Source: an uncultured bacterium
GTDB lineage: Bacteria > Actinomycetota > Coriobacteriia > Coriobacteriales > Coriobacteriaceae
Direction: 5' to 3'
DNA: 12,282 nt
Assembly: GCA_905214525.1 (NCBI GenBank)
Contig: CAJMMN010000039.1
Location: 1-12,282, forward strand
The translations under genes were made by a program, and so were the position numbers. The stretch's first letter is position 1. Each line of letters starts with the position of its first letter. The notes under the pieces are model-generated. The model saw only the letters and a program-made list of their open reading frames with translations. It made no database searches and was not told where the DNA came from. Below, in pieces: positions 1 through 6,599 of the stretch.

Positions 1-1
1 C

Positions 2-53
2 TGCGGAAACGCGGGGTCCGTTCAGGCTGTTGCGTTGAGATTGAAAATCAACC
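2..53. repeat. Left copy of 52-bp inverted repeat at window ends
   Basis: Bases 2-53 are the exact reverse complement of 12231-12282, with no mismatch over 52 bases. Identity stops at base 54 (C here, A in the other copy read in the same sense). The outer edge cannot be judged, because the window ends there. Within it, GCG-GAAA-CGC (3-12) could fold as a small GNRA-loop hairpin. No transposase, integrase or coding sequence touches it. It could be part of a dispersed repeat that broke the assembly, a site pair for inversion, or the ends of a larger mobile unit. The sequence alone does not decide between these. Confidence 0.9.
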
Positions 54-325
54 CAAATGGTATGAACGTTGCCGCGCCGCGCGCCAAGCGTCACGGCAAC
101 AGGTATTCAAAAGCAGACAAGATGAAAGCGTCCAAGACGAATGACGTCTTCCGCCGTTCGTCCCAAAAACGGCGCCGCTCGTTTTGCAGTTCTGCCTTCG
201 GTCGAGCTACAAGCGGCGCTGCTGTGCCAAGGCCGTATCTTAAAGCCATGGAATAAAAGCGCGCGGCAAAACGGACCGCGCAAGGGGTGACGCCAAGGGG
301 CGTCAAAAAGGAAAGGAGGGGAACA
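54..325 (+). other. Gene-free leader with several stem-loops upstream of the permease
   Basis: No convincing gene lies here. The only open frame starts with TTG inside the terminal repeat, lacks a ribosome binding site and resembles nothing known. Inverted repeats are frequent: GTTGCCG 68-74 with CGGCAAC 94-100; AAGACG 134-139 with CGTCTT 145-150; GACGAA 136-141 with TTCGTC 157-162, which excludes the previous pair; GCGCCGCT 172-179 with AGCGGCGC 212-219; GCGCGG 261-266 with CCGCGC 276-281; and TGACGCC 288-294 with GGCGTCA 299-305. The last is only 8 bases before the ribosome binding site at 314-321. None has a following T run, so they do not look like intrinsic terminators. A structured 5' leader is possible. 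I see no T-box signature and cannot name a riboswitch class. Confidence 0.45.
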
Positions 326-1777
326 ATGGCGGACAAGAATGCAGAAGTTGCAGTCGAGGACAACGGCGGCATGAAGAAAACGCTTTCGCTCTGGAACTTC
401 TTCACCATCGGTTTCGGTGCCATCATCGGTACCGGTTGGGTTCTGCAGGTCGGCGACTGGATGGTCGTGGGCGGCGGTCCCGTTCCCGCTATGATTGCAT
501 TCCTCTTGGGCGCAATCTTCCTCGTGCCCGTCGGAGCTGTTTTCGGTGAGCTCACGGCTGCTATCCCCATTTCGGGCGGCATCGTCGAGTATGTCGATCG
601 TAGCTTTGGCCGTACGATGAGCTACATCACCGGCTGGCTCCTGGCCCTGGGCAACGGCATCCTGTGCCCGTGGGAGGCCATCGCCATTTCGACCCTCGTG
701 TCCGAGATGTTCGGCAGCCTGCCCGGTCTTGAGTGGCTGCGCGCCGTCAAGCTCTACACCATCTTGGGCGCCGACGTTTACCTGTTCCCGACGCTGATCG
801 CGCTCGGCTTTGCAGTCTACGTCATCTTCCTCAACTTCCGCGGTGCCAGCTCGGCCGCCAAGCTCCAGGCCTTCCTGACCAAGGCCCTGCTCTGCGGCAT
901 GCTGCTCGCCATGGGCGTCTCGCTGTTCACCGGTTCGCCGGAACACGCCATGCCCGTGTTCTCCCAGGTCACCGGTGCTGGCGGCGGCAAGCCCGCTACC
1001 GAGGGCACCAGCCTGTTCGCCGGCATCGTGTCGGTCCTGGTTTTGACCCCGTTCTTCTACGCCGGCTTCGATACCATTCCTCAGCAGGCTGAGGAAGCAG
1101 CCGAGGGCCTCAACTGGAACAAGTTCGGCAAGATCATCTCCCTGGCCCTGCTGGCCGCCGGCGGCTTCTACATGGTCTGCATCTACTCGTTCGGCACCAT
1201 CCTCGACTGGCATGAGTTTGTTAAGAGCCCGGTTCCCGCGCTTGCCTGCCTCAAGGGCATCAACATGCTCCTGTACCTGGCCATGCTCGTCATCGCCACG
1301 CTTGGACCCATGGGCCCGATGAACTCCTTCTACGGCGCCACGAGCCGCATCATGCTCGCCATGGGCCGCAAGGGCCAGCTGCCCGAGAAGTTCGCCGAGG
1401 TCGATCCCAAGTCCGGCGCTCCCAAGCTCGCCTGCGCCGTTCTGGGCGTCATCACCGTCATCGGTCCGTTCCTGGGCAAGAACATGCTCATCCCTCTGAC
1501 CAACGTGTCGGCTCTCGCCTTCATCTTCTCCTGCGGCATGGTCGCCCTCGCTTGCCTGCGCATGCGCTTCACCGAGCCCGACCTGCCTCGTCCCTACGAG
1601 GTGCCCGGCGGCAAGTTTGGCATCAGCCTCGCTGTCGCTGCCTGCGCCGTCATCATTGGCCTGCTCGTGGTCCCGTTCTCTCCCGCCTCCCTCAACATGG
1701 TGGAGTGGAGCATCGTGATCGGCTGGCTGGCCGTTGGCCTGGCCCTCATGGCCTTCACCAATTCCCGCAAAAAATAA
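326..1777 (+). CDS. APC-family amino acid permease
   Basis: This is a 483-residue integral membrane protein that probably imports an amino acid or related amine across the cytoplasmic membrane by secondary transport. About twelve hydrophobic segments can be seen, the usual number for the family. The helix 1 signature GFGAIIGTGW is at residues 29-38, followed by ELTAAIPISGG near 75-85, which is typical of APC transporters. The protein ends in a short basic tail (NSRKK). The ATG at 326 is chosen over the upstream in-frame GTG at 287 because AGGAGGGG (314-321) is well placed and the region upstream of residue 1 is not permease-like. The amidohydrolase gene follows 131 bases downstream on the same strand, suggesting import linked to hydrolysis of a conjugated or peptide substrate. 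The exact substrate cannot be read from the sequence. Confidence 0.9.
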   Translation: MADKNAEVAVEDNGGMKKTLSLWNFFTIGFGAIIGTGWVLQVGDWMVVGGGPVPAMIAFLLGAIFLVPVGAVFGELTAAIPISGGIVEYVDRSFGRTMSYITGWLLALGNGILCPWEAIAISTLVSEMFGSLPGLEWLRAVKLYTILGADVYLFPTLIALGFAVYVIFLNFRGASSAAKLQAFLTKALLCGMLLAMGVSLFTGSPEHAMPVFSQVTGAGGGKPATEGTSLFAGIVSVLVLTPFFYAGFDTIPQQAEEAAEGLNWNKFGKIISLALLAAGGFYMVCIYSFGTILDWHEFVKSPVPALACLKGINMLLYLAMLVIATLGPMGPMNSFYGATSRIMLAMGRKGQLPEKFAEVDPKSGAPKLACAVLGVITVIGPFLGKNMLIPLTNVSALAFIFSCGMVALACLRMRFTEPDLPRPYEVPGGKFGISLAVAACAVIIGLLVVPFSPASLNMVEWSIVIGWLAVGLALMAFTNSRKK

Positions 1778-1797
1778 CGCCTAGCCGGGGCGGATCG

Positions 1798-1826
1798 GGT
1801 GCGCGGACCCCTCTCTTCCGCGCACC
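1798..1826 (+). other. 10-bp perfect stem-loop after the permease gene
   Basis: GGTGCGCGGA (1798-1807) pairs perfectly with TCCGCGCACC (1817-1826) around a 9-base pyrimidine loop, 20 bases after the permease stop. No T run follows, so it is not a standard intrinsic terminator. It may be a 3' stabiliser, a processing site or a weak terminator between permease and amidohydrolase. Confidence 0.5.
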
Positions 1827-1854
1827 GAACCCGGCACCACTTGGGTAGCTTTGT

Positions 1855-1878
1855 GAGGCCATAACCCAACATGGCCTC
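1855..1878 (+). promoter_or_regulatory. Stem-loop upstream of the amidohydrolase gene
   Basis: GAGGCCAT (1855-1862) pairs with ATGGCCTC (1871-1878) around AACCCAAC. It is followed by the 12-base palindrome TATGGATCCATA (1887-1898), which abuts the ribosome binding site AAGGAGGA (1898-1905). The palindrome next to the ribosome binding site could be an operator or could affect ribosome access. No convincing -35/-10 pair is visible in this gap, so the gene may be co-transcribed with the permease. Confidence 0.4.
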
Positions 1879-1908
1879 GCCCACTATATGGATCCATAAG
1901 GAGGAACC

Positions 1909-3186
1909 ATGTCCACTAAGTACGCAATCGTTGGCGGCAAGCTCATCGACGGTACCGGTGCCGAGCCGGTCGAGAACTCCCTCGTTCTCGTCGACGACAA
2001 CGGCAAGATCGAGTATGCCGGTGCTATGCAGGACCTTCCCGAGGGCGTTGAGGTTATCGACGCCGCCGGCAAGACCGTCCTTCCCGGCCTGATCGACACC
2101 CACCTGCACTTCTCGGGCAACCTGACCGACGATGACACCGACTGGGTCATGCAGCCGCTCCTCGAGAAGCAGGCCGTCGCCGTCAAGCAGGCCTACGACT
2201 GCCTCACCCACGGCCTTACCACCGTCTGCGAGATCGGCCGCTTTGGTATCCAGATCCGTGACTGCATCGACAAGGGCGTCTTCAAGGGCCCGCGCGTTTT
2301 GGCAACCGGTCTGGGCTTCTGCCGCGTTGCCGGTCACGGCGACTCCCACCACTGCACCCAGGAGCTCAACAAGGAATCGCACCCCTGGGGCGATCAGGTC
2401 GACGGTCCTTGGGATCTGCGCAAGGCCGTCCGTCGTCGCCTGCGCGAGAACCCAGATGCCATCAAGATCTGGGCTACCGGTGGCGGCATCTGGCGCTGGG
2501 ACTCCGGCCGCGACCAGCACTACTGCTCCGAGGAGATCCAGGCTGTGGTCGAAGAGGCCAAGATGGTCGGCATCCCCGTGTGGAGCCACTGCTACAACAA
2601 CCACGCCGCTGCCTACGATTCCGTTCGCTTTGGCTGCGAGCAGCTGATTCACGGCTTCGATATCGATGAGCGAACCATGGACCTCATGGCCGAGCAGGGC
2701 ACCTTCTTCACCCCGACGATCGCCTTCCTGCCCACCTGGTACGCCACCTATCCGCCCGTCTACGTCCCCGAGCTGCACGACAAGTACGAGGGCACCCTGG
2801 TCGAGAAGGAGCTGCAGCGCAACTACGACTGCCTGCGCGAGGCCAAGAAGCGCGGCGTCGTCATGACGATCGGCTCCGACTCCTTCTCCTTCGTCACCCC
2901 GTACGGCACCTGCTCCATCGAGGAGATGTACGAGTTCGTCGACAAGATCGGCTTCACTCCGGTCGAGACCATCACCTGCGCCACCCTCAACGGTGCCAAG
3001 ATGTGCCACATCGAGGACGAGACCGGTTCCATCGAGGCCGGCAAGTGCGCCGACCTGCTGGTTGTCAACGGTGACGTCGCCGCCGACATCCACGTGCTCA
3101 ACACCGACAACATGGACGTCATCATGAAGGATGGCTGGATCGTCGAGGCTGGCACTTTTGGTGAGGCTAACAAATACAGCGCCTAA
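1909..3186 (+). CDS. Metal-dependent amidohydrolase, imidazolonepropionase/prolidase-like
   Basis: This 425-residue enzyme belongs to the amidohydrolase superfamily and should hydrolyse an amide or C-N bond in the cytoplasm. Visible landmarks are the metal-binding H-x-H of strand 1 (DTHLHF, H65 and H67), a lysine at K186 (AIKIWATGGG) in the place of the bridging carbamylated lysine, H227 (VWSHC), H248 (LIHGF) and the catalytic-site aspartate D324 (IGSDS). The composite beta-sandwich parts are at residues 1-60 and about 370-420, including SIEAGKCADL. The length suits the family, and its relatives include Xaa-Pro dipeptidases and imidazolonepropionase-like enzymes. It has no signal peptide. The start has a strong ribosome binding site (AAGGAGGA, 3 bases before ATG). 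The adjacent permease suggests a dipeptide, N-acyl amino acid or similar nitrogen source, but the substrate is not determined. It is cysteine-rich for the family, with roughly ten cysteines. Confidence 0.88.
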   Translation: MSTKYAIVGGKLIDGTGAEPVENSLVLVDDNGKIEYAGAMQDLPEGVEVIDAAGKTVLPGLIDTHLHFSGNLTDDDTDWVMQPLLEKQAVAVKQAYDCLTHGLTTVCEIGRFGIQIRDCIDKGVFKGPRVLATGLGFCRVAGHGDSHHCTQELNKESHPWGDQVDGPWDLRKAVRRRLRENPDAIKIWATGGGIWRWDSGRDQHYCSEEIQAVVEEAKMVGIPVWSHCYNNHAAAYDSVRFGCEQLIHGFDIDERTMDLMAEQGTFFTPTIAFLPTWYATYPPVYVPELHDKYEGTLVEKELQRNYDCLREAKKRGVVMTIGSDSFSFVTPYGTCSIEEMYEFVDKIGFTPVETITCATLNGAKMCHIEDETGSIEAGKCADLLVVNGDVAADIHVLNTDNMDVIMKDGWIVEAGTFGEANKYSA

Positions 3187-3227
3187 GATACCGTTTGTCG
3201 ATGGCTTGATGTAAAACACAGTTTTTG

Positions 3228-3242
3228 ATTGCATAATGCAAT
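3228..3242. promoter_or_regulatory. Perfect 15-base palindrome upstream of the first kinase
   Basis: ATTGCAT-A-ATGCAAT is an exact inverted repeat between the amidohydrolase and the kinase gene. It contains CATAAT (3232-3237), a possible -10 element, but no good -35 lies at the usual distance; the nearest, TTGATG at 3206-3211, is 20 bases upstream. The half-site ATTGC/GCAAT recurs upstream of the second kinase operon (7916-7936). It may be an operator overlapping a promoter. Confidence 0.4.
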
Positions 3243-3243
3243 G

Positions 3244-3270
3244 GAGGGGGTCGCTTGCGGCCCTCTTTAT
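3244..3270 (+). terminator. Probable intrinsic terminator after the amidohydrolase gene
   Basis: GAGGG (3244-3248) pairs with CCCTC (3261-3265), with a G/C-rich interior that adds C-G and G-C pairs, followed by TTTATT. The stem is imperfect and the T tract short. It lies 28 bases before the kinase start codon and starts directly after the palindrome at 3228-3242. It may end the permease-amidohydrolase transcript or act as an attenuator for the kinase gene. Confidence 0.55.
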
Positions 3271-3297
3271 TGCTATGGGTGCTAAGGACAAGAGGGG

Positions 3298-4689
3298 ATG
3301 ACGGTGGATTTAAACAGGCTGATTCTGGGCAAGAGCTACAACTCTACCAAGGTCTTTCGTACGGCCCAGCATGTGGTTCAGGCCATCCTGCTCGGTATTG
3401 TCGTTCCGGCGCTTATCCTGCTGCTTATCTGGGATTTAACCGATAATCCCAATCCCGTTCCGGGCGTTGTCGTTATTGCCGGTCTGGTCATGCTGTGCTT
3501 CTTTTTCTCGTATGTCTTTGTGGTCCCCGACGACCTCACATCGAGCGCAACCGACCGTACGCTCGCCATCGCATCAAAAATATTCGCCTACACGTCGCGC
3601 GGCCTTACGCCCGAAGCGGCCCTGGGCGCCTCTAAAATTATCCTGTCCGAGACCATCGCCTCTGCCATCTGCTTTACCGATGGCAAACAGGTGTTGGCAA
3701 GCTGGGGCGAGGACTCGGCAAAGTGCCCTGCCGGCACCCCGGTTGTGCTCAAGACCACGCTCAACGTGATCGAGTCCGGCGAGCAGAGTGTATTTTCGCG
3801 CGACGCCTCCAATGAGACGGGCGGCTATTTTCCCCGCCTGCGCGCCGGCATTGTCGCGCCGCTTACCGTGCGCGGGCATTGCGTGGGTACGCTCGAGCTG
3901 TACTATCCCCGCCTGAGCAGCATCGATATGCGCCAGACGGCGTTGGCCTCGGGTTTTGCCGATCTCATCTCCACGCAGCTCGCCAGCTTTGAGCTCGAGC
4001 GCCAGGACGAGCTCACAGCCCGCGTGGAGCTGCGCGCCCTGCAGTCGCAGATCGACCCGCATTTTCTATTCAATACCATTAGCACGATTGTGTCGCTCGT
4101 TCGAACCGAGCCCGACAAGGCACGATCGCTGCTGATCGACTTCTCCAACTACTATCGTCAGACGCTTTCTGACTCCGATACACTCACCACGCTCGAGCAC
4201 GAGGTGGAACAGGGCACCCGTTATATCAATCTTATGCAGGCCCGGTATGGTGATGGCCGTCTGCGCGTTTCGGTCGACATCGACTTTGAGGTGCGCGACA
4301 GCCTGGTGCCGCCGTTTATCTTGCAGCCGCTGCTCGAAAACTGCATCAAGCATGCGCAGCGCGAGACCGAGCCGCTTTCTATTCGTGTTAGGGCTTTTGA
4401 GACCGATGACGGCTTGGAGATCATCGTCGAAGATGACGGCATCGGTATGAGCGAAGAAGTCTGCGCGCATCTGTTTGAGCAGCATCGCCGAGAGGAGCCC
4501 GAGAGCATTACCGCCGACGGATCCATCAAGCGAGGTTGCGGCCTGGCGCTCTTCAACGTGCTTCAGCGCATCCATTTCTTTTACGGAGAAGATTCCGGCA
4601 TGCGCGTGAAGTCCCAGGAAGGCGTGGGAGCACAGGTCATCGTTGAATTGAACGGCGAGCCGCATGAACCGGCGCCGTTGACGGTGTAG
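3298..4689 (+). CDS. LytS-type sensor histidine kinase (first copy)
   Basis: This is a 463-residue membrane kinase that should phosphorylate the regulator encoded 37 bases downstream. In order: two hydrophobic helices (about 28-46 and 57-76), a GAF-like region (about 85-230, ending RAGIVAPL and GTLELYY), the His_kinase dimerisation motif with phosphoacceptor H255 (LQSQIDPHFLFNT), then an HATPase domain with N box LLENCIKHA (N348), G1 box EDDGIGM (378-384) and GCGLALFN (413-420). The classical 5TM LytS sensor module is absent. The position before PH is aspartate, where related kinases more often have N, S or Q. ATG 3298 is supported by TAAGGA (3283-3288) at 9 bases. GTG 3304 with AGAGGGG (3291-3297) is a possible alternative giving a protein 2 residues shorter. 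It is a clear paralogue of the kinase at 9215. The signal is unknown. Confidence 0.9.
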   Translation: MTVDLNRLILGKSYNSTKVFRTAQHVVQAILLGIVVPALILLLIWDLTDNPNPVPGVVVIAGLVMLCFFFSYVFVVPDDLTSSATDRTLAIASKIFAYTSRGLTPEAALGASKIILSETIASAICFTDGKQVLASWGEDSAKCPAGTPVVLKTTLNVIESGEQSVFSRDASNETGGYFPRLRAGIVAPLTVRGHCVGTLELYYPRLSSIDMRQTALASGFADLISTQLASFELERQDELTARVELRALQSQIDPHFLFNTISTIVSLVRTEPDKARSLLIDFSNYYRQTLSDSDTLTTLEHEVEQGTRYINLMQARYGDGRLRVSVDIDFEVRDSLVPPFILQPLLENCIKHAQRETEPLSIRVRAFETDDGLEIIVEDDGIGMSEEVCAHLFEQHRREEPESITADGSIKRGCGLALFNVLQRIHFFYGEDSGMRVKSQEGVGAQVIVELNGEPHEPAPLTV

Positions 4690-4726
4690 CACGCGGTTGG
4701 ATTGAGAAAAAAGAGGGGAAGCACAT

Positions 4727-5461
4727 ATGTCCGAAGGCTGGAACATCTTGGTGGTTGATGACGAGCCTCCAATTAGGGCTGAGCTACGCTATCTGTTGGA
4801 AAAGGATGCACGTGTGGGACAGATTGCCGAGGCGGGCAATGTCACCGAGGCCGTGGAGTCGATTCTGTCGAACAAGCCCGACGTGCTGTTTTTGGATATC
4901 ACGATGCCCGGCCGCTCGGGAATTGAGCTTGCCGAGACGCTGCAGAACCTAAAAACGCCGCCGGTCGTGGTGTTTGTGACGGCATTTGCCGAGTATGCGG
5001 CCGATGCCTATAACCTTGATGCGGTCGACTATGTCGTCAAGCCGGTCGAGGACGCACGCCTGTCAAAGGCACTCGACAAGATCGAGGCAGCCTTGGGTGC
5101 CCGTCGTGTTATCCACGCTCCGCGCCAGCCTTTGCGTCTGACGGTGGACCGCGGGGGCAAAAAGGTGTTCATTCCCGCCGCAGACGTCTGCTACTTTGAG
5201 GCGCGCGCCGATTTTTGCAACGCCATCTGCGCCGAGGGAACGTACCTGATCAATGAGTCGATCTCTTCGCTCGAGCGTCGCTTGGACTCCGAGGGCTTTA
5301 TTCGCGTTCATCGCAGCTACCTGGTCAATTTGGAAGACGTGCACAATGTTGAGATTGGCTCCACGGGGCTGATGGAGCTCAGGCTCGACCGCGTGAGCTC
5401 GACGGTGCCCGTGTCCCGCCGTCGCGCTGCCGAGGTTAAAGCACACTTGGGGCTTGCGTAG
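4727..5461 (+). CDS. LytTR-family response regulator (first copy)
   Basis: This 244-residue cytoplasmic transcription regulator has an N-terminal receiver domain (about 5-120) with acidic pair D11/D12, phosphoacceptor D57 (LFLDITMPG), T85 (VFVTA) and K105 (VVKPVED). The C-terminal LytTR DNA-binding domain (about 135-240) shows YFEARADFCN, FIRVHRSYLVNL and VPVSRRR, all typical. The ribosome binding site GAGGGGA (4713-4719) is well spaced. It follows the kinase gene with only a 37-base gap, so the two are almost certainly co-transcribed and form a cognate pair. Likely targets are nearby, such as the permease-amidohydrolase genes, by analogy with BtsR and YpdB, which control transporter genes. 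I found no convincing LytTR direct-repeat site. It is paralogous to the regulator at 10631. Confidence 0.92.
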   Translation: MSEGWNILVVDDEPPIRAELRYLLEKDARVGQIAEAGNVTEAVESILSNKPDVLFLDITMPGRSGIELAETLQNLKTPPVVVFVTAFAEYAADAYNLDAVDYVVKPVEDARLSKALDKIEAALGARRVIHAPRQPLRLTVDRGGKKVFIPAADVCYFEARADFCNAICAEGTYLINESISSLERRLDSEGFIRVHRSYLVNLEDVHNVEIGSTGLMELRLDRVSSTVPVSRRRAAEVKAHLGLA

Positions 5462-5494
5462 ACGGTCTGCGTGCTGTCGTTTACCATCGCAGGT

Positions 5495-5521
5495 TTGGCA
5501 TGGGCGCGCGGTGGGCATAAT
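5495..5521 (+). promoter_or_regulatory. Possible promoter of the zinc-dependent PLC-family gene
   Basis: TTGGCA (5495-5500) and CATAAT (5516-5521) are separated by a 15-base spacer, slightly shorter than optimal. Transcription would begin about 25 bases before the start codon, upstream of the ribosome binding site GAAAGGA (5542-5548). No clear terminator follows the upstream regulator, so read-through from the kinase-regulator unit is also possible. Confidence 0.45.
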
Positions 5522-5553
5522 GGGTGGCATCGAATGAAATCGAAAGGATCATT

Positions 5554-6498
5554 ATGCCCGCGCTTATCACCCATCATCTGTTTGGCGAGGAAAGCATCGA
5601 CCGTCTTCCGCAGGGCGTCATAACGTCCGATGAAGAGCGCATTGCCTTTATCTTGGGCAACCAAGGCCCCGACCCGTTTTTCTTTCACATTCTGACACCG
5701 CGTGTTTCCGACTGCACGCTGCTGGCGCAGGTCATGCATCGGTCGCGCATGTCTCGCCAGTTCGCGTGCCTGCGCGACGGCGTGTCGCATCTGCTGCCGC
5801 GCGACGCCAGCTTGGGTCGTGCCTTTGCGCTGGGCCTGCTGTCTCATTACGTGCTCGACCGCAACGCCCACCCCTTTGTCTATGAGCAGCAGTTTGGCAT
5901 CGTGGAGTCCGATTCAGAGCTTGAGGATTCGAGCAGTCAGGTCCATGCCGTGATCGAGAGCGACCTGGATGTGCTGATGCTGCAGCTTAAACGCGATGGC
6001 GCTACGGTCGACGATTACCCGCCGGCGGGCGAGATCGTCACCACCGATCGCATCAATCGCGTGGCCGGCGTGCTGATGAGCTATGTTGCCGGACGCGTGT
6101 ACGGCATTGACATTCCGGCGGGGGAGTACGGTGCCGCCGTTGCCAATATGCAGCGACTTTACCGCGCGATTGAGCCGGCCGGCTCCGCAAAGACGCGCGC
6201 GATCTCGCTGGTTGAGGGCTTGGTGCACGACTACTCGCTGCTCGACGGCCTTGCCCATCGCGTGACGACGGAGCTGCCCGAGCGCACCGGTAACCTGGGC
6301 CATCTGACATGGAAGAATCCCTTTACCGACGAGGTCTCGAACGAGAGTTTCCCCGAGGTTTTTGATCGTGCGCTGGTCGATTACGAATGCACGGTCGCAC
6401 GTTTTATCGAGACCGGTGACATGGATGCCGTTACCAGTCACGTCAACTACAGCGGTCGCGTGCTCAATGCCGATGAGGAGTTCGACCGCGAGGAGTAG
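5554..6498 (+). CDS. Zinc-dependent phospholipase C family protein, cytoplasmic type
   Basis: This 314-residue protein resembles the Zn_dep_PLPC family. The N-terminal half holds the family-like metal ligands: H7/H8 (ITHHLFGEE), D40 (GNQGPDPFFF), H98 and D102 (LLSHYVLDRNAHPF, with H106), and H131 with E135 (QVHAVIESDLD). The C-terminal half is less conserved and acidic at its end. There is no signal peptide, unlike secreted bacterial phospholipase C toxins, so an internal phosphohydrolase or lipid-related role is more likely, and activity is unproven. ATG 5554 is chosen over the in-frame GTG at 5524 because GAAAGGA lies 5 bases before it and the ITHH motif sits at the expected N-terminus. It stands between the regulator and the MFS gene without an obvious functional link to either. 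Confidence 0.75.
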   Translation: MPALITHHLFGEESIDRLPQGVITSDEERIAFILGNQGPDPFFFHILTPRVSDCTLLAQVMHRSRMSRQFACLRDGVSHLLPRDASLGRAFALGLLSHYVLDRNAHPFVYEQQFGIVESDSELEDSSSQVHAVIESDLDVLMLQLKRDGATVDDYPPAGEIVTTDRINRVAGVLMSYVAGRVYGIDIPAGEYGAAVANMQRLYRAIEPAGSAKTRAISLVEGLVHDYSLLDGLAHRVTTELPERTGNLGHLTWKNPFTDEVSNESFPEVFDRALVDYECTVARFIETGDMDAVTSHVNYSGRVLNADEEFDREE

Positions 6499-6599
6499 GG
6501 CTCGTGCGTGCCCCTTTGCCGAATCCTTACCGGCGGTTCTGGACAATTGGGGTACGATGAACTAACTGCATATCGGGCGAATACGAAGGGTCCCTGTCC

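Noticed and set aside
35..256. 73-residue open frame on the + strand in the leader
   Set aside because: Begins with TTG inside the terminal repeat, has no ribosome binding site, and its basic composition looks like random GC-rich translation.
54..325. T-box leader for the amino acid permease
   Set aside because: The conserved T-box antiterminator sequence is not present and there is no terminator with a T run.
107..1213. 368-residue open frame on the - strand opposite the leader and permease
   Set aside because: Composition is typical of an antisense shadow and the opposite strand has clear APC motifs.
3190..3226. Two LytTR-like half sites, ACCGTTTGT and ACAGTTTTT
   Set aside because: Start-to-start distance is 28 bases rather than the usual 21-22, and the second copy departs from the consensus, so it is not a convincing binding site.
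1594..3291. 565-residue open frame on the - strand opposite the amidohydrolase
   Set aside because: It is the antisense shadow of a well-supported gene in GC-rich DNA, has no ribosome binding site and its sequence is low-complexity (rich in V, D, L, G).
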